Shown here: in pieces, positions 1 to 10,325 of the stretch
Numbering within the stretch: the stretch's first letter is position 1
How the letters are laid out: each line of letters begins with the position of its first letter
NCBI RefSeq assembly: GCF_000298315.2
Contig: NZ_AEYE02000021.1
Coordinates: 83,402-147,401 of the forward strand
Direction of reading: 5' to 3'
Origin: Rhizobium grahamii CCGE 502
GTDB taxonomy: Bacteria; Pseudomonadota; Alphaproteobacteria; Rhizobiales; Rhizobiaceae
DNA length: 64,000 nt
Program-made: the position numbers and the translations under genes
The notes under the pieces: generated by a model
Database searches by the model: none
What the model was told of the DNA's origin: nothing
What the model saw: only the letters and a program-made list of their open reading frames with translations

Positions 1-855
1 AAGGAACATTCCGTCAGCCACGAGCTTGGGACGTACCATCTCGGCGACGCTCAGCATTTCTGCAGTGACCTTCACTTTCGTTGCGGTTCCGGAGGCACGA
101 ATGTTCGATCGAACCTCGCCCTTGGCGGGCACCCTCCTGAAGGCGGCATAGGCACCATCCTTTTCCAGGGGCCTTCCATTCATCAGGAACAGTCGTACAT
201 CACCCTCGACCGCGTCCGGAAGGTAACCTTGAGCGATGAGATATCCCTCTCCGCTGACAGCCTCGAAGATCTGATTGAGATTGGACTCCTTGTTGGATTT
301 GATCTTGAAGACATGTTTGCCCCCGGACCCCTGGAGAGGCTTCAGGATGACACCGCGCTTCTGGCTGTCAATGAACGACCGGATTTCATCAAGGCTTTTG
401 GAAATGAGCGTGGTCGGACGCACGCTTTCGGGGAAATCCTGGAAGTAGAGCTTGTTCTGGGCAGTGGCGAGCGCATTCGGGTCGTTCACCGTCAGCACAC
501 CGCGCTCGACAGCCAATCGTCCAAACATCGCCCCGACATTGACAGCCCATGCTCGTTCATCCGCATCCTCCGAGGGGTCGTTGCGCAGGAAAAGGACGTC
601 GATATTGGAAACGTCGATGGTTTCTTTCGAAACCTCAGCCCGCAGTCCAGCGATGAAAGCATCCTGATCTTTTGTTTTCGACGGGTGTGGGATGACCGCG
701 CGGACCAGCAGGCTGTCGTCAGGCCGAAGCACAAAGTCATCAGGCGTGACGTAACAGACGTCATGACCGCGCGCTCTGGCGGACAGCGCCAACGATGTGG
801 TCGTGTAGTAAGGGGCCTCGCTCTCAATGGAATTTACGAAGAACGCTATTCTCAT
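1..855 (-). CDS. ATP-grasp ligase, glutathione synthase/RimK-like (partial, runs off left edge)
   Basis: The minus strand is open from an ATG at 855 to the window edge, giving at least 285 residues. The N-terminus reads MRIAFFVNS and is followed by a pre-ATP-grasp region. Further in, VILKPLQGSGGKHVFKI is the nucleotide-binding strand-loop of ATP-grasp enzymes such as GshB and RimK, and GDVRLFLMNGRPL matches the next conserved block. Such enzymes join a carboxylate to an amine through an acyl-phosphate. The ATG directly follows the stop codon of the QEGLA gene, so the two are co-transcribed and probably coupled. The substrate cannot be read from the sequence. The C-terminal part, with the metal-binding residues, lies outside the window. 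Confidence 0.85.
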   Translation of the reverse strand, partial: MRIAFFVNSIESEAPYYTTTSLALSARARGHDVCYVTPDDFVLRPDDSLLVRAVIPHPSKTKDQDAFIAGLRAEVSKETIDVSNIDVLFLRNDPSEDADERAWAVNVGAMFGRLAVERGVLTVNDPNALATAQNKLYFQDFPESVRPTTLISKSLDEIRSFIDSQKRGVILKPLQGSGGKHVFKIKSNKESNLNQIFEAVSGEGYLIAQGYLPDAVEGDVRLFLMNGRPLEKDGAYAAFRRVPAKGEVRSNIRASGTATKVKVTAEMLSVAEMVRPKLVADGMFL

Positions 856-2742
856 CTAGTTTTCCTTCGATTGAATGAGATCGATTGGTCTTAATCCCTG
901 GCGTGCTTTCTCGAGTCTCTCACGGCCATCCTTGGTGGCGAGAAAGAGCGGATAAATCGCAGGCGGCTTGAGTAAGCCACGAGAAGCGAGTTCCTCCATC
1001 ACGCTGAAGTGGCCGGATGAGATTTTTCCCATCCAGAACGGATCTAGCGCTGCCCCGCGTTTGAGATGGTCGAGAAGTTCAAGAAGGCCACGCAGGTAAA
1101 TGGCGTCCTTTGCCAGCCCACCGCCCCGGTAGACACGCAACGTCAGGTTGAACGCTGCAGCCTTCGGAAATCCATACTTCCGCACCATCCGGTGGAAAGT
1201 CTGGTCAAATTTTGCACCGGACAGCATATCCGCACACGCAACCACCCGCGCCGCGATCAACTTGAGACGTCCCGCCGTCATTCCGCCGGCCAGATATTCG
1301 GCGAAGACTGCAAGACCTTCCTGCATGCCCTCATACCCTGCGAGCCCAGAGCGAAAGAGCCTCAGTCCCTGGCACCCACCGTTGACAAACGTCAGCAAGT
1401 GGACCCCTATTTCGTGAGAGAGAAGAGGCGCTACTCGGCGGGGATCCATCAAGGTCTTTCTCGAGATGAGAAGACGGTTGTTCGATACCATCAGTCCTGA
1501 TGGCAAGTCGTCTCGGACCTCCACATCGACCTTGAAGTCAGGGAGTTTGTCCTGGTAGGCGGCGATCATCGACTGCGCCTGCCTTTCAAGGTACGCACTG
1601 TCGGCCGCCTGCAGACCATCGTCCAGGGAGGTCCTGTCAGAACGGTCATCACTGAGGTACTCCAGGATGCGTTGCGCTTCTTCCAGCAACAGCGGTTCAA
1701 CTGGCCCATAGAGCGCTCGTCCGAACTCGATGAAGGCTTTGCGATTGCGCGCGGCAATCAATGATAACTGCAGATCCAGTTCCTGTTGCTTTTGCCTGTA
1801 CAGCTCGTAAAGAACAGGGTCCTCAATCCGATCAAAGGCAATCGAAAAGAGGCGTTGCTTTGCGTTTTCGACCTGGACTGTCAGCGGCCGATAGAGGAAG
1901 TCTGGCTCTCCTTCAAAACCGTTGGCTTCGAAGCGATGGTAGGACTGGTCAGCATTGATCGGGGTCACTGCCAAAAGGACATCAAAGGCCGTCGCAATCT
2001 CATCGATGCCGCGGTCCACCCGATTGACCGCCTCGACCAGCGCCCGACGCCCAAGCGAACGGTAGGACGTAAGCTTGAGAAGTCCACGGGCCTCTATGAA
2101 AGCTGCGCATGCTCGAAGCCCGGCATCGAAAAGCGTCACGATAAGCTGGTCGCGCACCTCCGGAAAAATGTCTCCGGACTGGGGGGCCCGGTAGATCGGG
2201 GCGAACTCTGCCACCAGAAGGGCGCAGTCGGTAAGTTCGGCCAATTCCTCGTCAATCTTCGAGGACGTCATGCGCCGCTCTTCGACCTGTGGCGTTCGAA
2301 AGCGTGCAGCCTCGCTGGCCGCGACCGCCTTGGAGAAGGTTCTTCCCACTTCCGGCGCATTGCCTGATGACCAGACCGAGACCTCGAACGGTGGCAGGTA
2401 AGGTGCATCATCTGTCAGGAACCTGTCGCGCTCAAGCTCAGCAAACCGGACGACGACAAAGGCTCCGAACTGCTCGGCGGCCACTGTTGATAGTGCCCTG
2501 ACGATCGGCATGACAAAGCTGGGGTCGGAAGCAATGAGGTATGAGGCGTTTGCCTGCACTACAGACCGGGCCACCTCTTCGTTTCGAGCGCCATCGATAT
2601 ACAGGAACAGAAAAGGCAATAGTCGATCGACGTGGAGACGACCGCCCTTTCCGAAATCTTTGCGGACGGCCTTGCCTTCATTGAGACAGTTCACAATGTC
2701 AACCAGCCACTCGATCTGCACATCGCGGATCGGACGTGTCAT
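856..2742 (-). CDS. DUF1704 / 'flavohemoglobin expression-modulating QEGLA motif' metallopeptidase-like protein
   Basis: This 628-residue protein carries the family signature: HEIGVH at about residues 443-448 (HExxxH-type zinc site) and MQEGLAVF at about 473-480, which gives the QEGLA name. The DUF1704 family includes the animal tubulin tyrosine carboxypeptidase MATCAP, so a metallo-carboxypeptidase activity is plausible. The bacterial substrate is unknown. The first 400 residues are mostly helical and unassigned. The ATG overlaps the stop of the upstream amidohydrolase gene (ATGA), and the stop abuts the ATP-grasp gene, so the three form one operon. No signal peptide is seen, so it is probably cytoplasmic. 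Confidence 0.9.
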   Translation of the reverse strand: MTRPIRDVQIEWLVDIVNCLNEGKAVRKDFGKGGRLHVDRLLPFLFLYIDGARNEEVARSVVQANASYLIASDPSFVMPIVRALSTVAAEQFGAFVVVRFAELERDRFLTDDAPYLPPFEVSVWSSGNAPEVGRTFSKAVAASEAARFRTPQVEERRMTSSKIDEELAELTDCALLVAEFAPIYRAPQSGDIFPEVRDQLIVTLFDAGLRACAAFIEARGLLKLTSYRSLGRRALVEAVNRVDRGIDEIATAFDVLLAVTPINADQSYHRFEANGFEGEPDFLYRPLTVQVENAKQRLFSIAFDRIEDPVLYELYRQKQQELDLQLSLIAARNRKAFIEFGRALYGPVEPLLLEEAQRILEYLSDDRSDRTSLDDGLQAADSAYLERQAQSMIAAYQDKLPDFKVDVEVRDDLPSGLMVSNNRLLISRKTLMDPRRVAPLLSHEIGVHLLTFVNGGCQGLRLFRSGLAGYEGMQEGLAVFAEYLAGGMTAGRLKLIAARVVACADMLSGAKFDQTFHRMVRKYGFPKAAAFNLTLRVYRGGGLAKDAIYLRGLLELLDHLKRGAALDPFWMGKISSGHFSVMEELASRGLLKPPAIYPLFLATKDGRERLEKARQGLRPIDLIQSKEN

Positions 2743-3560
2743 TGGCCATACCCCAAAATGCGTTCCAGCAGCGGTACCGCCCCGGCAAGGCCACGACGCA
2801 ATTCTTCAAGGACGGCGCGATCAGGCTCGCCAGTCCATTCGTCCATGAAGATTTTCTTGAACTCGATCGCGATGGCGCAACCTGTCGCCGGGAACACCTC
2901 ATGGATAAAACGTGTCTGTTCCCCCTTGCCCTGGAAGGCAACGTTTTCCCTCACGTCCAAATTCATGCCGTTTACCGAGATGGTTCGGAGGTGAGCGATC
3001 AAGGGGTCCACCACATGGGCCCACCGCTCTCTATCCATCGAGAACGTGCCGATATTGATGTCCGGCGCATCTTGTTGATTGGTTTCGACGTCGGGCGCCG
3101 TCCGGCGGTGATTGTAACTGTGAACGTCGAGGAGAACGAATTTGCCAAAGTTGAGCTCAACCTCTTTCAGGACGAAACGAAGCATCGCGTAGTAGCTATC
3201 GTGAAGGGCAAGCGATCTGGCTTTCTCGTCCTGTGGCAGGGGGTCTCGCCAGACGTTCAGCCCCCATGCCTGCTCCGGGCTGACGTAGACAGCACCGTCC
3301 CGGCCACGGTTGAGATCGACTTCGAAACGGGACCGGTGGCATACGACCTTGTTGGGGAGGTCATCGATCAGGAAGGCGGTGAACGGATCTTCTTCGCGCA
3401 GTCGCTCGCTGGCTGACAGCGCAAAGCGGTTCAACAAGCTCTTCCTGACGCCATCCCCGTCATGGATCGCTGTCCCGACCACCGGGGAGTCTGCCCTGCT
3501 GATCGTCCATAGCCTTCTGGACCCCAAATCCGTGGCGTCTCTGTTGACACTATCCGTCAC
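2739..3560 (-). CDS. N-formylglutamate amidohydrolase (FGase) family protein
   Basis: The 273-residue protein matches the N-formylglutamate deformylase family: AIHDGDGV near residue 32, CHRSRFEVDLNR near 95, and FVLLDVHSYNHRR near 140, which hold likely metal ligands and substrate arginines. Classical members release formate from N-formyl-L-glutamate in histidine breakdown, but no hut genes are present here. The start is a GTG at 3560, preceded by GGGAGG seven bases upstream. It is the first gene of the three-gene leftward operon. The context with a DUF1704 peptidase and a ligase suggests a role on a glutamyl or peptide substrate rather than in histidine catabolism. Confidence 0.85.
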   Translation of the reverse strand: MTDSVNRDATDLGSRRLWTISRADSPVVGTAIHDGDGVRKSLLNRFALSASERLREEDPFTAFLIDDLPNKVVCHRSRFEVDLNRGRDGAVYVSPEQAWGLNVWRDPLPQDEKARSLALHDSYYAMLRFVLKEVELNFGKFVLLDVHSYNHRRTAPDVETNQQDAPDINIGTFSMDRERWAHVVDPLIAHLRTISVNGMNLDVRENVAFQGKGEQTRFIHEVFPATGCAIAIEFKKIFMDEWTGEPDRAVLEELRRGLAGAVPLLERILGYGQ

Positions 3561-4275
3561 AAATGTCCTCCCGCCAGGTAGCGCAAATGAATGCTGAAAT
3601 TGGCGTTACAACGATCGCAGGTTCATGCTCCTGCAAGCTCCATGGCATGTGCGGGCAATTTGTCGTGCCCGAGAGCTTTCTGAGGTGACGCGATTGATTC
3701 ATTTCATGACGGTTCCTCTAAGGGAACAAACGCGATTCGGGGCAATTTTGTTCAATCCGTCGTGCTTGCAGGTGATGGGACCCGCTTTGGATCAGGCCGC
3801 TCCACCAGTCGTCACCCTAAAACTGGAACCCAGCTTCGCCACTGCGGATGAGCAGCGACAACTGTCGGTAGATTTGCCGCCTTTGACATGATAGGTTCCG
3901 CTTGTACTTCGGCGTTGGCGTGCGTTCAGGGAAATGCCGTGTTCGATTGGGCAGGAAGTATCAGCATCTCATTCATGACGCCCGCCACGGATGCGCCAGC
4001 CCCTTCTCCACCGGGCGATCTCGTACGGTTGGCAGGCTGTTGGCGGGATCTTTGGTCCGCTGGTTCGGATCGGCGGCAAGAACCGGGATAATGCAGGCAG
4101 GAGCAATACACCGGCGTCGGGGCCGTCAGGAGAGACGCTACTAGAACGCCTTGGGCTTGATTGAGCATCGGTACCTCGGAAGGTTCGAGCAAGGTGGACG
4201 ATGACCGCAGATTCTAATCGCCTGCAATAGACGTGCCTCTCGCCTAAGGTTCAACGACTTGCCGGAGAGCGGTCA
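3561..4275. other. Intergenic region, no supported gene
   Basis: About 700 bases lie between the GTG of the amidohydrolase gene and the efflux adaptor. Short open frames exist on both strands, but none has a recognisable domain plus a good ribosome-binding site. A TetR-type repressor might be expected divergent from an RND operon, but none is visible. The promoter of the leftward operon must lie at the left end of this stretch, and that of the RND operon at the right end. Confidence 0.5.
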
Positions 4276-5448
4276 ATGAAACGTCCATGTTCCATTCGAG
4301 CAGCCGCCCTTTTCATCGTTCCCGTTGTCAGCATTGTCGTGCCTGACATTCTCATGGCCCAGTCCCGGCCAACAGTCGGCGTCATTGATGTTGCCGTCGG
4401 TGACGCATCTCCCCGGCACGAGTTCGTCGGACGAGTCGAAGCTGTCAATTCGCTGGACGTCCGCTCACGGATCGAGGGCTTCCTGGAAAAACGGCTGTTC
4501 AACGAAGGGCAGCTCGTCAAGAAGGATCAGGAACTCTTCCAGATCGATAGACGAGCACTGGAGATATCTCTGTCGGAAGCAAAGGCTGGCCTTGCAAGCG
4601 CCGAGGCAAGCCTTGCCGACGCTCAGCGGCGCGTGGAGCGAAACCAGTCGTTGAGCAGTCAAACCGTGCCGCGCGCCGTGTTGGAGGAAAGCCAGGCTGC
4701 TCGCGACAGCGCTGCAGCCAATGTCATGTCCGCCGAGGCACGCGTTGCCCAGGCTGATCTGAACCTGAGCTTCACCCGCATCACGTCACCGATCGAGGGC
4801 CGAATTGGCGCGTCGGAAGTGTCCGTCGGAAGTTTCGTGAGTGGCAGCTCGGTGCCTTTGGCTCGCGTGGTCGAAATCGACCCCATTCGTGTGGTTTTCT
4901 CAATCAGCGACCGGGCGATCCTCGACCTTCGCTCTGCAGCCGGAGGCATCAGCAAAGACGAGCTCGCTACCCGGTTTCAACCAACGTTGCGTATGTCCAA
5001 CGGCCAGGAGTACGACGCTCGGGGCCGGATTGAATTTTTCGGAAACGAAATTGACGAGGCAACCGGAACACTCCCGATCCGCACGCTGTTTGCCAACCCA
5101 GAATCACTGCTGACGCCCGGTCAGTTTGTTACTGTCGTTGTCTCCGAAATGGAGCAGAAGCTCCGTCCCATGGTGCCATTGGGCGCTGTTCAGCAGGACA
5201 GGGAAGGAAAGTTTGTTTTCCTGGTCAATGAAGATACCACGGTTGCTCTCCGCCGCATCAAGGTCTCCGAGCAGGTCAGCGGCAACTGGATTGTCGAAGA
5301 CGGCCTGAAGGGCGGCGAGAAGCTCATCGTCGACGGCCTTCAGAATGTCGCCGAAGGAGAAGCCGTCTCGGTCGTCCAGGCCAAGCCAGTGGAAATAGGT
5401 CAGGGTTCGCATCCTCCGCTGATGCCCCAGTCGGGATCGGCGCAATGA
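4276..5448 (+). CDS. RND efflux periplasmic adaptor subunit (AcrA/MexE-like)
   Basis: The 390-residue membrane fusion protein begins with an export signal ([19 protein letters not shown], ending near DILMAQ). The first half of the lipoyl motif follows ([20 protein letters not shown]), then a coiled-coil hairpin of about residues 95-150. The second lipoyl half is [13 protein letters not shown], followed by the beta-barrel and membrane-proximal domains. It should bridge the inner-membrane pump and an outer-membrane channel. Its last codons overlap the pump gene by four bases (ATGA). No TolC/OprM-type channel gene is present nearby, so a channel encoded elsewhere is presumably used. Confidence 0.95.
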   Translation: MKRPCSIRAAALFIVPVVSIVVPDILMAQSRPTVGVIDVAVGDASPRHEFVGRVEAVNSLDVRSRIEGFLEKRLFNEGQLVKKDQELFQIDRRALEISLSEAKAGLASAEASLADAQRRVERNQSLSSQTVPRAVLEESQAARDSAAANVMSAEARVAQADLNLSFTRITSPIEGRIGASEVSVGSFVSGSSVPLARVVEIDPIRVVFSISDRAILDLRSAAGGISKDELATRFQPTLRMSNGQEYDARGRIEFFGNEIDEATGTLPIRTLFANPESLLTPGQFVTVVVSEMEQKLRPMVPLGAVQQDREGKFVFLVNEDTTVALRRIKVSEQVSGNWIVEDGLKGGEKLIVDGLQNVAEGEAVSVVQAKPVEIGQGSHPPLMPQSGSAQ

Positions 5449-8400
5449 ACATCTCCGCTCCTTTCGTAGCCAGACCCCGCTTTGCGATGGTGATCGCGAT
5501 CGTCATGATCATCGCGGGTGCACTTGCATTGCTACAAATACCTGTTGCCCAGTTTCCGCAAATTACCCCACCCGAGGTGCAGGTGACGGCAAGCTATCCT
5601 GGTGCTAGTGCAAGCGTTCTGACAGACAGCGTTGGAGCTCCGATCGAGGATCAGGTCAATGGTGTCGAAGACATGCTCTACATGTCGTCGTCCAGCACCA
5701 ACAATGGAACCTACAGTCTGACCGTAACATTTGCGGCCGGCACCGATCCCGCAATCGCGCAGGTCAATGTTCAGAACCGCGTTGCCCTCGCGACCCCCCG
5801 TCTTCCCGCAGCGGTCACCCAGACGGGCGTCTCGGTCAGGAGCCGCTCCTCAAGCATGCTGCTCGGTTTCGCGATCTACTCTCCCAAGGGATCCAGAGAC
5901 GACGTCTTCATCAGCAACTATGCGACGATAAACATCCGTGATGCGATAGCGCGCTTGCCTGGTGTTGGTGAGGCCAGTGTCTTCGGACCCGCCTACAGCA
6001 TGCGGATCTGGATGAACCCGGACCGCATGCAGGCTCTTGGGGTAACTGCGAATGACCTTGCCGCTGTCATCCAGGCCCAGAACGCGCAAGCCTCTACCGG
6101 TCAATTGGGATCCCCGCCCTCCTCGTTGGGCCAGCAGATGCAGTTGACCGTGCTGGCAACCGGCAGATTGGCAAGCGAGGCGGAATTCGGCGACATCATC
6201 GTACGCACGAACAGGGACGGCGGGATCGTCAGACTGCGTGATGTTGCAAGGGTAGAACTCGGGGCACAATCATACGATACCGCTTCCACCTTGAATGGGC
6301 AGCCAAGCGCGACAGTGGTTGTCTATCAATCGCCCGACGCCAACGCACTTGCCGTGTCCGCCGCCGTCTTGTCTGAACTGAAATCGTTATCAAGGCAGTT
6401 TCCCGAAGACGTCTCCTACTCGCTCGTCTTCGATACAACGGACTTCGTTCGGCAGACCATCGAGGAAATCTTCATCACGCTTGCCATCACCTTCGTTCTT
6501 GTCGTCGCCGTGGTTTATATCTTCCTGCAGGACTGGCGCGCAACCGTGATCCCGTCACTGACGATTCCCGTCTCCCTGATTGGCGGCTTCGCCGTGCTCT
6601 ACGGGCTCGGGTACTCGGCAAACACGATCACGCTTTTCGCGATGGTGCTTGCCATCAGTCTCGTCGTCGATGATGCCATTATCGTCGTTGAAAATGTTCA
6701 GCGTGTCATGGGCGAGAGCGATCTTTGTGTCAGGGAGGCCACGCTTAGAACCATGGCTCAAGTGACTGGCCCCATTGTGGCCACGACACTCGTCCTGGCC
6801 GCACTCTTTGCACCGGTGACTTTTCTTGCCGGAATAACAGGAGAACTCTACCGGCAGTTTGCCGTCACGATTCTCGTTACCATCGTATTCTCGACGATTA
6901 ACGCCCTGACACTCAGTCCCGCGCTCTGCGTGTTGATGCTACGGCCGCCTCGAAAAGCCGGCATAAGAGTGTTCGAGACGTTCAACGGCGGACTTGACGC
7001 AACGCGACGGTTCTATCTGGATCTGCTTGCATGGACGGTACGTCGTCTTTCGATTGTCGCCATCCTGTTGGCTGTCGTTGTCGCTGGAATCTTTGGCTTG
7101 TATCGGTTTCTCCCAACTGGTTTCGTTCCGTCAGAAGATCAGGGCTACCTGTTCCTGAACGTGCAGTTGCCTAACGCGGCTTCGCTTGACCGGACGCAGC
7201 AGACCATTTCCGAGGTCACCTCCATCCTCCAGCGCACGCCCGGTGTCGCAAACACGATCGGCATCGCGGGCGCAAGCCTGATCGGAGGCGGCGGCTCAAA
7301 CTCGGGCATGGTCATCACTGCATTGAAGCCATGGAATGAGCGTGGATCTGATGAAAGCGTCTTTGCCATCATCGCGAAACTGCGCGCAGAGTTTGCATCG
7401 ATTGCGACAGCATCTGTCGTTCCGTTCAACCCGCCTGCTATCCCCGGCCTCGGAACGACAGGGGGTTTCGACTTCCGACTGCAGGCAAGGACCGGTCAAA
7501 GCCAGCAGGAGCTCGCCGAGGTCATGCGCGGATTGATCGTCAATGCCAACAAAGTCGAGCAATTAAGTGGCGTCTTCAGCACATTCTCTGCCGACGTGCC
7601 TCAGGTGTATCTCGATATCGACAGGAAGCGCACCGAACTATACGGCGTCTCACCGGCGACCATATTCGCCACGTTGCAGGCACACCTCGGCTCGTCCTAC
7701 GTGGATGACTTCAACATCTTTTCGCGCGTCTTTCAGGTGAGGCTCCAGGACGAGCCGGAATTTCGTACGCGCATCGAGGATATTCAGCGGTTGCGCGTCA
7801 GAAGTCAGAGTGGCGCCCTCATTCCGCTTCAAGCATTGCTGTCAATCTCGACGGTCTACGGCCCCGGGTCCATCAATCGATATAACCTCTTCCCGTCTGC
7901 TGCAATCAACGGACAGGCATCCGCCGGCACAAGCACGGGCGAGGCGCTGCTCGCCATGGAAACTCTCGCCGCAGAGAAGCTTCCACCCGGCTTCGGGTAC
8001 GAATGGACTGGTTTGGCACTGCAGGAAAAGCAGGCGGGTGGGCAGACGGTCATCATTCTATTGATGGGAATGGTCTTTACCTACCTCTTTCTCGTCGCGC
8101 AGTACGAGAGCTGGAGTGTTCCTCTTGCGGTCATGATGTCCGTCTCTGTCGCCGTACTTGGTGCACTCGCCGGACTCGCATTTGCCGGCGTCGACCTCAA
8201 TATCTACGCCCAGATCGGATTGCTGCTGTTGATCGGCCTTGCAGCGAAAAACGCTATACTCATCGTCGAGTTTGCCAAGGAGCGGCGCGAGCAGGGTGCG
8301 AGCATCATGAGCGCTGCAGTCGAAGGCACGTCCCAACGCTTCCGACCTGTACTGATGACCGCAATGGCCTCGGTGCTGGGGGTGCTGCCGCTGGTTGTTG

Positions 8401-8606
8401 CTACTGGCGCAGGAGCCGGGAGCCGGCAGGCCATTGGCATAACGGTGTTGGGTGGGCTGCTGCTTGGAACCATCCTTGGCCTGCTTGTTATCCCACTCCT
8501 GTATTTCGTTGTGCAGACCATCCGGGAGGCCGTGAAGCGTTGGATTTTCAAGAGGCAGGTCGACGAAGGCGTTGTTCAGAAGATCACCACTTCAAACCCG
8601 GATTAA
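5445..8606 (+). CDS. RND multidrug efflux permease, HAE1 family (AcrB/MexF-like)
   Basis: At 1053 residues this has the usual length for a proton-driven HAE1 pump. It shows the N-terminal [19 protein letters not shown] helix, the paired aspartates of TM4 in [15 protein letters not shown], and the conserved lysine in [16 protein letters not shown] of TM10. Large periplasmic porter loops follow TM1 and TM7. It forms a trimer in the inner membrane that exports lipophilic compounds. It is co-translated with the adaptor. The Rrf2 regulator gene starts 184 bases downstream in the same direction, but no shared operator is seen before the adaptor. Substrate range cannot be read from the sequence. Confidence 0.95.
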   Translation: MNISAPFVARPRFAMVIAIVMIIAGALALLQIPVAQFPQITPPEVQVTASYPGASASVLTDSVGAPIEDQVNGVEDMLYMSSSSTNNGTYSLTVTFAAGTDPAIAQVNVQNRVALATPRLPAAVTQTGVSVRSRSSSMLLGFAIYSPKGSRDDVFISNYATINIRDAIARLPGVGEASVFGPAYSMRIWMNPDRMQALGVTANDLAAVIQAQNAQASTGQLGSPPSSLGQQMQLTVLATGRLASEAEFGDIIVRTNRDGGIVRLRDVARVELGAQSYDTASTLNGQPSATVVVYQSPDANALAVSAAVLSELKSLSRQFPEDVSYSLVFDTTDFVRQTIEEIFITLAITFVLVVAVVYIFLQDWRATVIPSLTIPVSLIGGFAVLYGLGYSANTITLFAMVLAISLVVDDAIIVVENVQRVMGESDLCVREATLRTMAQVTGPIVATTLVLAALFAPVTFLAGITGELYRQFAVTILVTIVFSTINALTLSPALCVLMLRPPRKAGIRVFETFNGGLDATRRFYLDLLAWTVRRLSIVAILLAVVVAGIFGLYRFLPTGFVPSEDQGYLFLNVQLPNAASLDRTQQTISEVTSILQRTPGVANTIGIAGASLIGGGGSNSGMVITALKPWNERGSDESVFAIIAKLRAEFASIATASVVPFNPPAIPGLGTTGGFDFRLQARTGQSQQELAEVMRGLIVNANKVEQLSGVFSTFSADVPQVYLDIDRKRTELYGVSPATIFATLQAHLGSSYVDDFNIFSRVFQVRLQDEPEFRTRIEDIQRLRVRSQSGALIPLQALLSISTVYGPGSINRYNLFPSAAINGQASAGTSTGEALLAMETLAAEKLPPGFGYEWTGLALQEKQAGGQTVIILLMGMVFTYLFLVAQYESWSVPLAVMMSVSVAVLGALAGLAFAGVDLNIYAQIGLLLLIGLAAKNAILIVEFAKERREQGASIMSAAVEGTSQRFRPVLMTAMASVLGVLPLVVATGAGAGSRQAIGITVLGGLLLGTILGLLVIPLLYFVVQTIREAVKRWIFKRQVDEGVVQKITTSNPD

Positions 8607-8740
8607 GAGCAAATCAGAACTGCGGTCGGGCTTCCCAGTCCAGGGCGGTTGTACCTGCGCAACTGCGACTCGAAATTTTCCGCACCAGCTTGGGCCACGA
8701 CGATTGTGCCGTCTGCCTAGTTTACACCAACCGCCAATAG

Positions 8741-8755
8741 GGATATTCTATGTCC
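8741..8755. promoter_or_regulatory. Rrf2-type operator candidate upstream of the Rrf2 gene
   Basis: GGATATTCTATGTCC is an imperfect palindrome of the form GGATA-N5-TATCC with one mismatch in the right arm. It lies 36 bases before the Rrf2 start codon. Two perfect copies of the same pattern lie upstream of the AhpD-like operon at 12108-12141. Autoregulation by the adjacent Rrf2 protein is inferred. Confidence 0.55.
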
Positions 8756-8790
8756 TTAATAGGTGCAAACCAGCGTCTCCCGGATTATCA

Positions 8791-9279
8791 ATGAATCTCA
8801 AGAGCCAAGTCGAATGGGCACTCCACTGCTGCGCCATTCTCGCAGGCCTGCCAGAGGGCCGTTATCTGTCCACCAAAGCGTTGGCGGAGTTTCACGGGCT
8901 TCCGAAGGAATACCTTTCGAAGGCCCTACAGGGACTTTCCCAGGCTGGCCTGGTGAATACGACCCTTGGCCCCACCGGCGGGTACCGATTGGCCAGGATG
9001 CCGGCCGAACTGACGTTTCTCGACATCGTCGAAGCCGTCGAAGGCAAGTCCCGCACCTTCATCTGCAATGATATCAGGGCGAACAATCCCTGCAGGCCGG
9101 CGGGCTTCTGCGAAGAGGGGCCTTGCGCGATCGCTCGGATCATGTGGGAAGCCGACGAGGCATGGCGCGAGAAACTTCGCAGCGTGAAGCTTTCTGACCT
9201 GGTGGAGACGCTCTCAAAAGATATTCCGCGGGATCTTTGGAAGAGCAGCTTTGAATGGGTGCTAGATCGCGCCGGATGA
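8791..9279 (+). CDS. Rrf2-family transcriptional regulator with a cysteine cluster
   Basis: The protein has 162 residues from the ATG at 8791; an in-frame extension upstream to 8572 has no Rrf2-like sequence. The winged helix spans about residues 1-80 (recognition region KALAEFHGLPKEYLSKALQ, wing GPTGGYRLAR). Four cysteines follow near residues 93-115 (CNDIRANNPC, CRPAGFC, CEEGPC), as in Fe-S- or thiol-sensing Rrf2 members (IscR, NsrR, RirA). It therefore probably senses redox stress, nitric oxide or iron-sulphur status. The GGATA-N5-TATCC palindromes here and before the AhpD-like operon are its likely sites. The spacing of the cysteines does not identify a specific subfamily. Confidence 0.9.
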   Translation: MNLKSQVEWALHCCAILAGLPEGRYLSTKALAEFHGLPKEYLSKALQGLSQAGLVNTTLGPTGGYRLARMPAELTFLDIVEAVEGKSRTFICNDIRANNPCRPAGFCEEGPCAIARIMWEADEAWREKLRSVKLSDLVETLSKDIPRDLWKSSFEWVLDRAG

Positions 9280-9285
9280 TGGTTT

Positions 9286-10279
9286 TCAGGCGAGATTGAG
9301 GGGAAGGGGCTGAGGCGGCATTGCAAGATAAAAACCCTGCTCCCTGCAGTGGCGGTGAACACAAGCGATCACTGCGTTTCGAGCAGCCGTCCTTTCTGCC
9401 GGGCTTGCGACTCGAAACTGCAGCTCGGTCTCGATAGCAATCGCATCGATCCCCTTTAGTGCCACGACCGGCGGCGGATCCTTTATGATAGCGTTGCAGT
9501 CCTGAAGCGCGACGCGCATGAGCTCTTCGACGCGCTCGGGCTCGTGGCTAGCCGCAATTCTAATTGATAACGTGATCTGATGGCTTTCATCAGGTCGACT
9601 GAGATTGGTCAGGCCCACCTTGGCGAGAACGCTGTTGGGTAGGACAACAACGTTATGAGCGCCCGTGATGAGGGAGATGGACCGCCAGTTGTTTTCGATG
9701 ACCCTTCCCTCGGTACCGTCGCTGAGAACGATCCAGTCGCCGATTGCAAACGGCTGACCCAAGGTCAACGCGACACCAGAAAACACGTCGCCCAGCGTAT
9801 TCTGCAGTGAAGATGATGGCAACGACGCCGGAGGTTGCGATCAGCGTGCCGATTGGCGCCTTGAACACAAAGCCAAGTATGGAAAGCGCCACGCTGAGGT
9901 AGACAATCGCGACGATGAGGTCTTGCAGCAGTCTCGCTTCGCGAGGCCGCCGCTCAAGTACGATGTAAATGCGGACAAAGCCGATGAGCGTCCAGGCAAG
10001 GTGAGTCCACCACAAGACTCGGGCACAGGTTGCCATGACAGCGCTGAAGCCCGTGAGGTATAAGTCGTCGACACGATGCGGCATGATTCCGGCCACCGGC
10101 AGAACGACGGTCATGGCAGTAAAGAAGAGGATCTGGACAACAAGCCTGGCGGTCGGACGCCCACGACCCTGAAGATGCCAGACAACGATGCCGGCAATTC
10201 CCAGAAGATTGATCAGCAACAACGGCAGCACCAGGTGTTCCCCCACACAAAAGCCCGGGCCCTCCAAGGGAGCGCCCAA
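9286..10279 (-). pseudogene. Small-conductance mechanosensitive channel (MscS family), frameshifted
   Basis: Two overlapping minus-strand frames together make one MscS protein. The first (TTG at 10279, no better start seen) gives four or so membrane helices ending in ATSGVVAIIF. The second resumes at LQNTLGDVFSGVALTLGQPF, the pore-helix/beta-domain junction, and runs to the stop at 9286. MscS proteins normally have about four residues (like LGLA) between these blocks; only four bases remain at 9805-9808, so an 8-bp deletion is inferred. The break removes the channel's beta domain from translation. It is the last gene of the AhpD-like operon. A sequencing error cannot be excluded. Confidence 0.8.
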
Positions 10280-10325
10280 GGAAGGCGCCGAGGCTCTAGC
10301 AGGCCCGGCGCCCCGCTGTCTCCTA

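Noticed and set aside
229-894. Plus-strand frame of 221 codons at the left end
   Set aside because: It is opposite the ATP-grasp gene, whose minus-strand frame is uninterrupted and has family motifs.
8572-8790. N-terminal extension of the Rrf2 protein
   Set aside because: The extra 73 residues contain no Rrf2-like sequence, and the ATG at 8791 starts exactly at the winged-helix domain; the operator would also lie inside the coding region.
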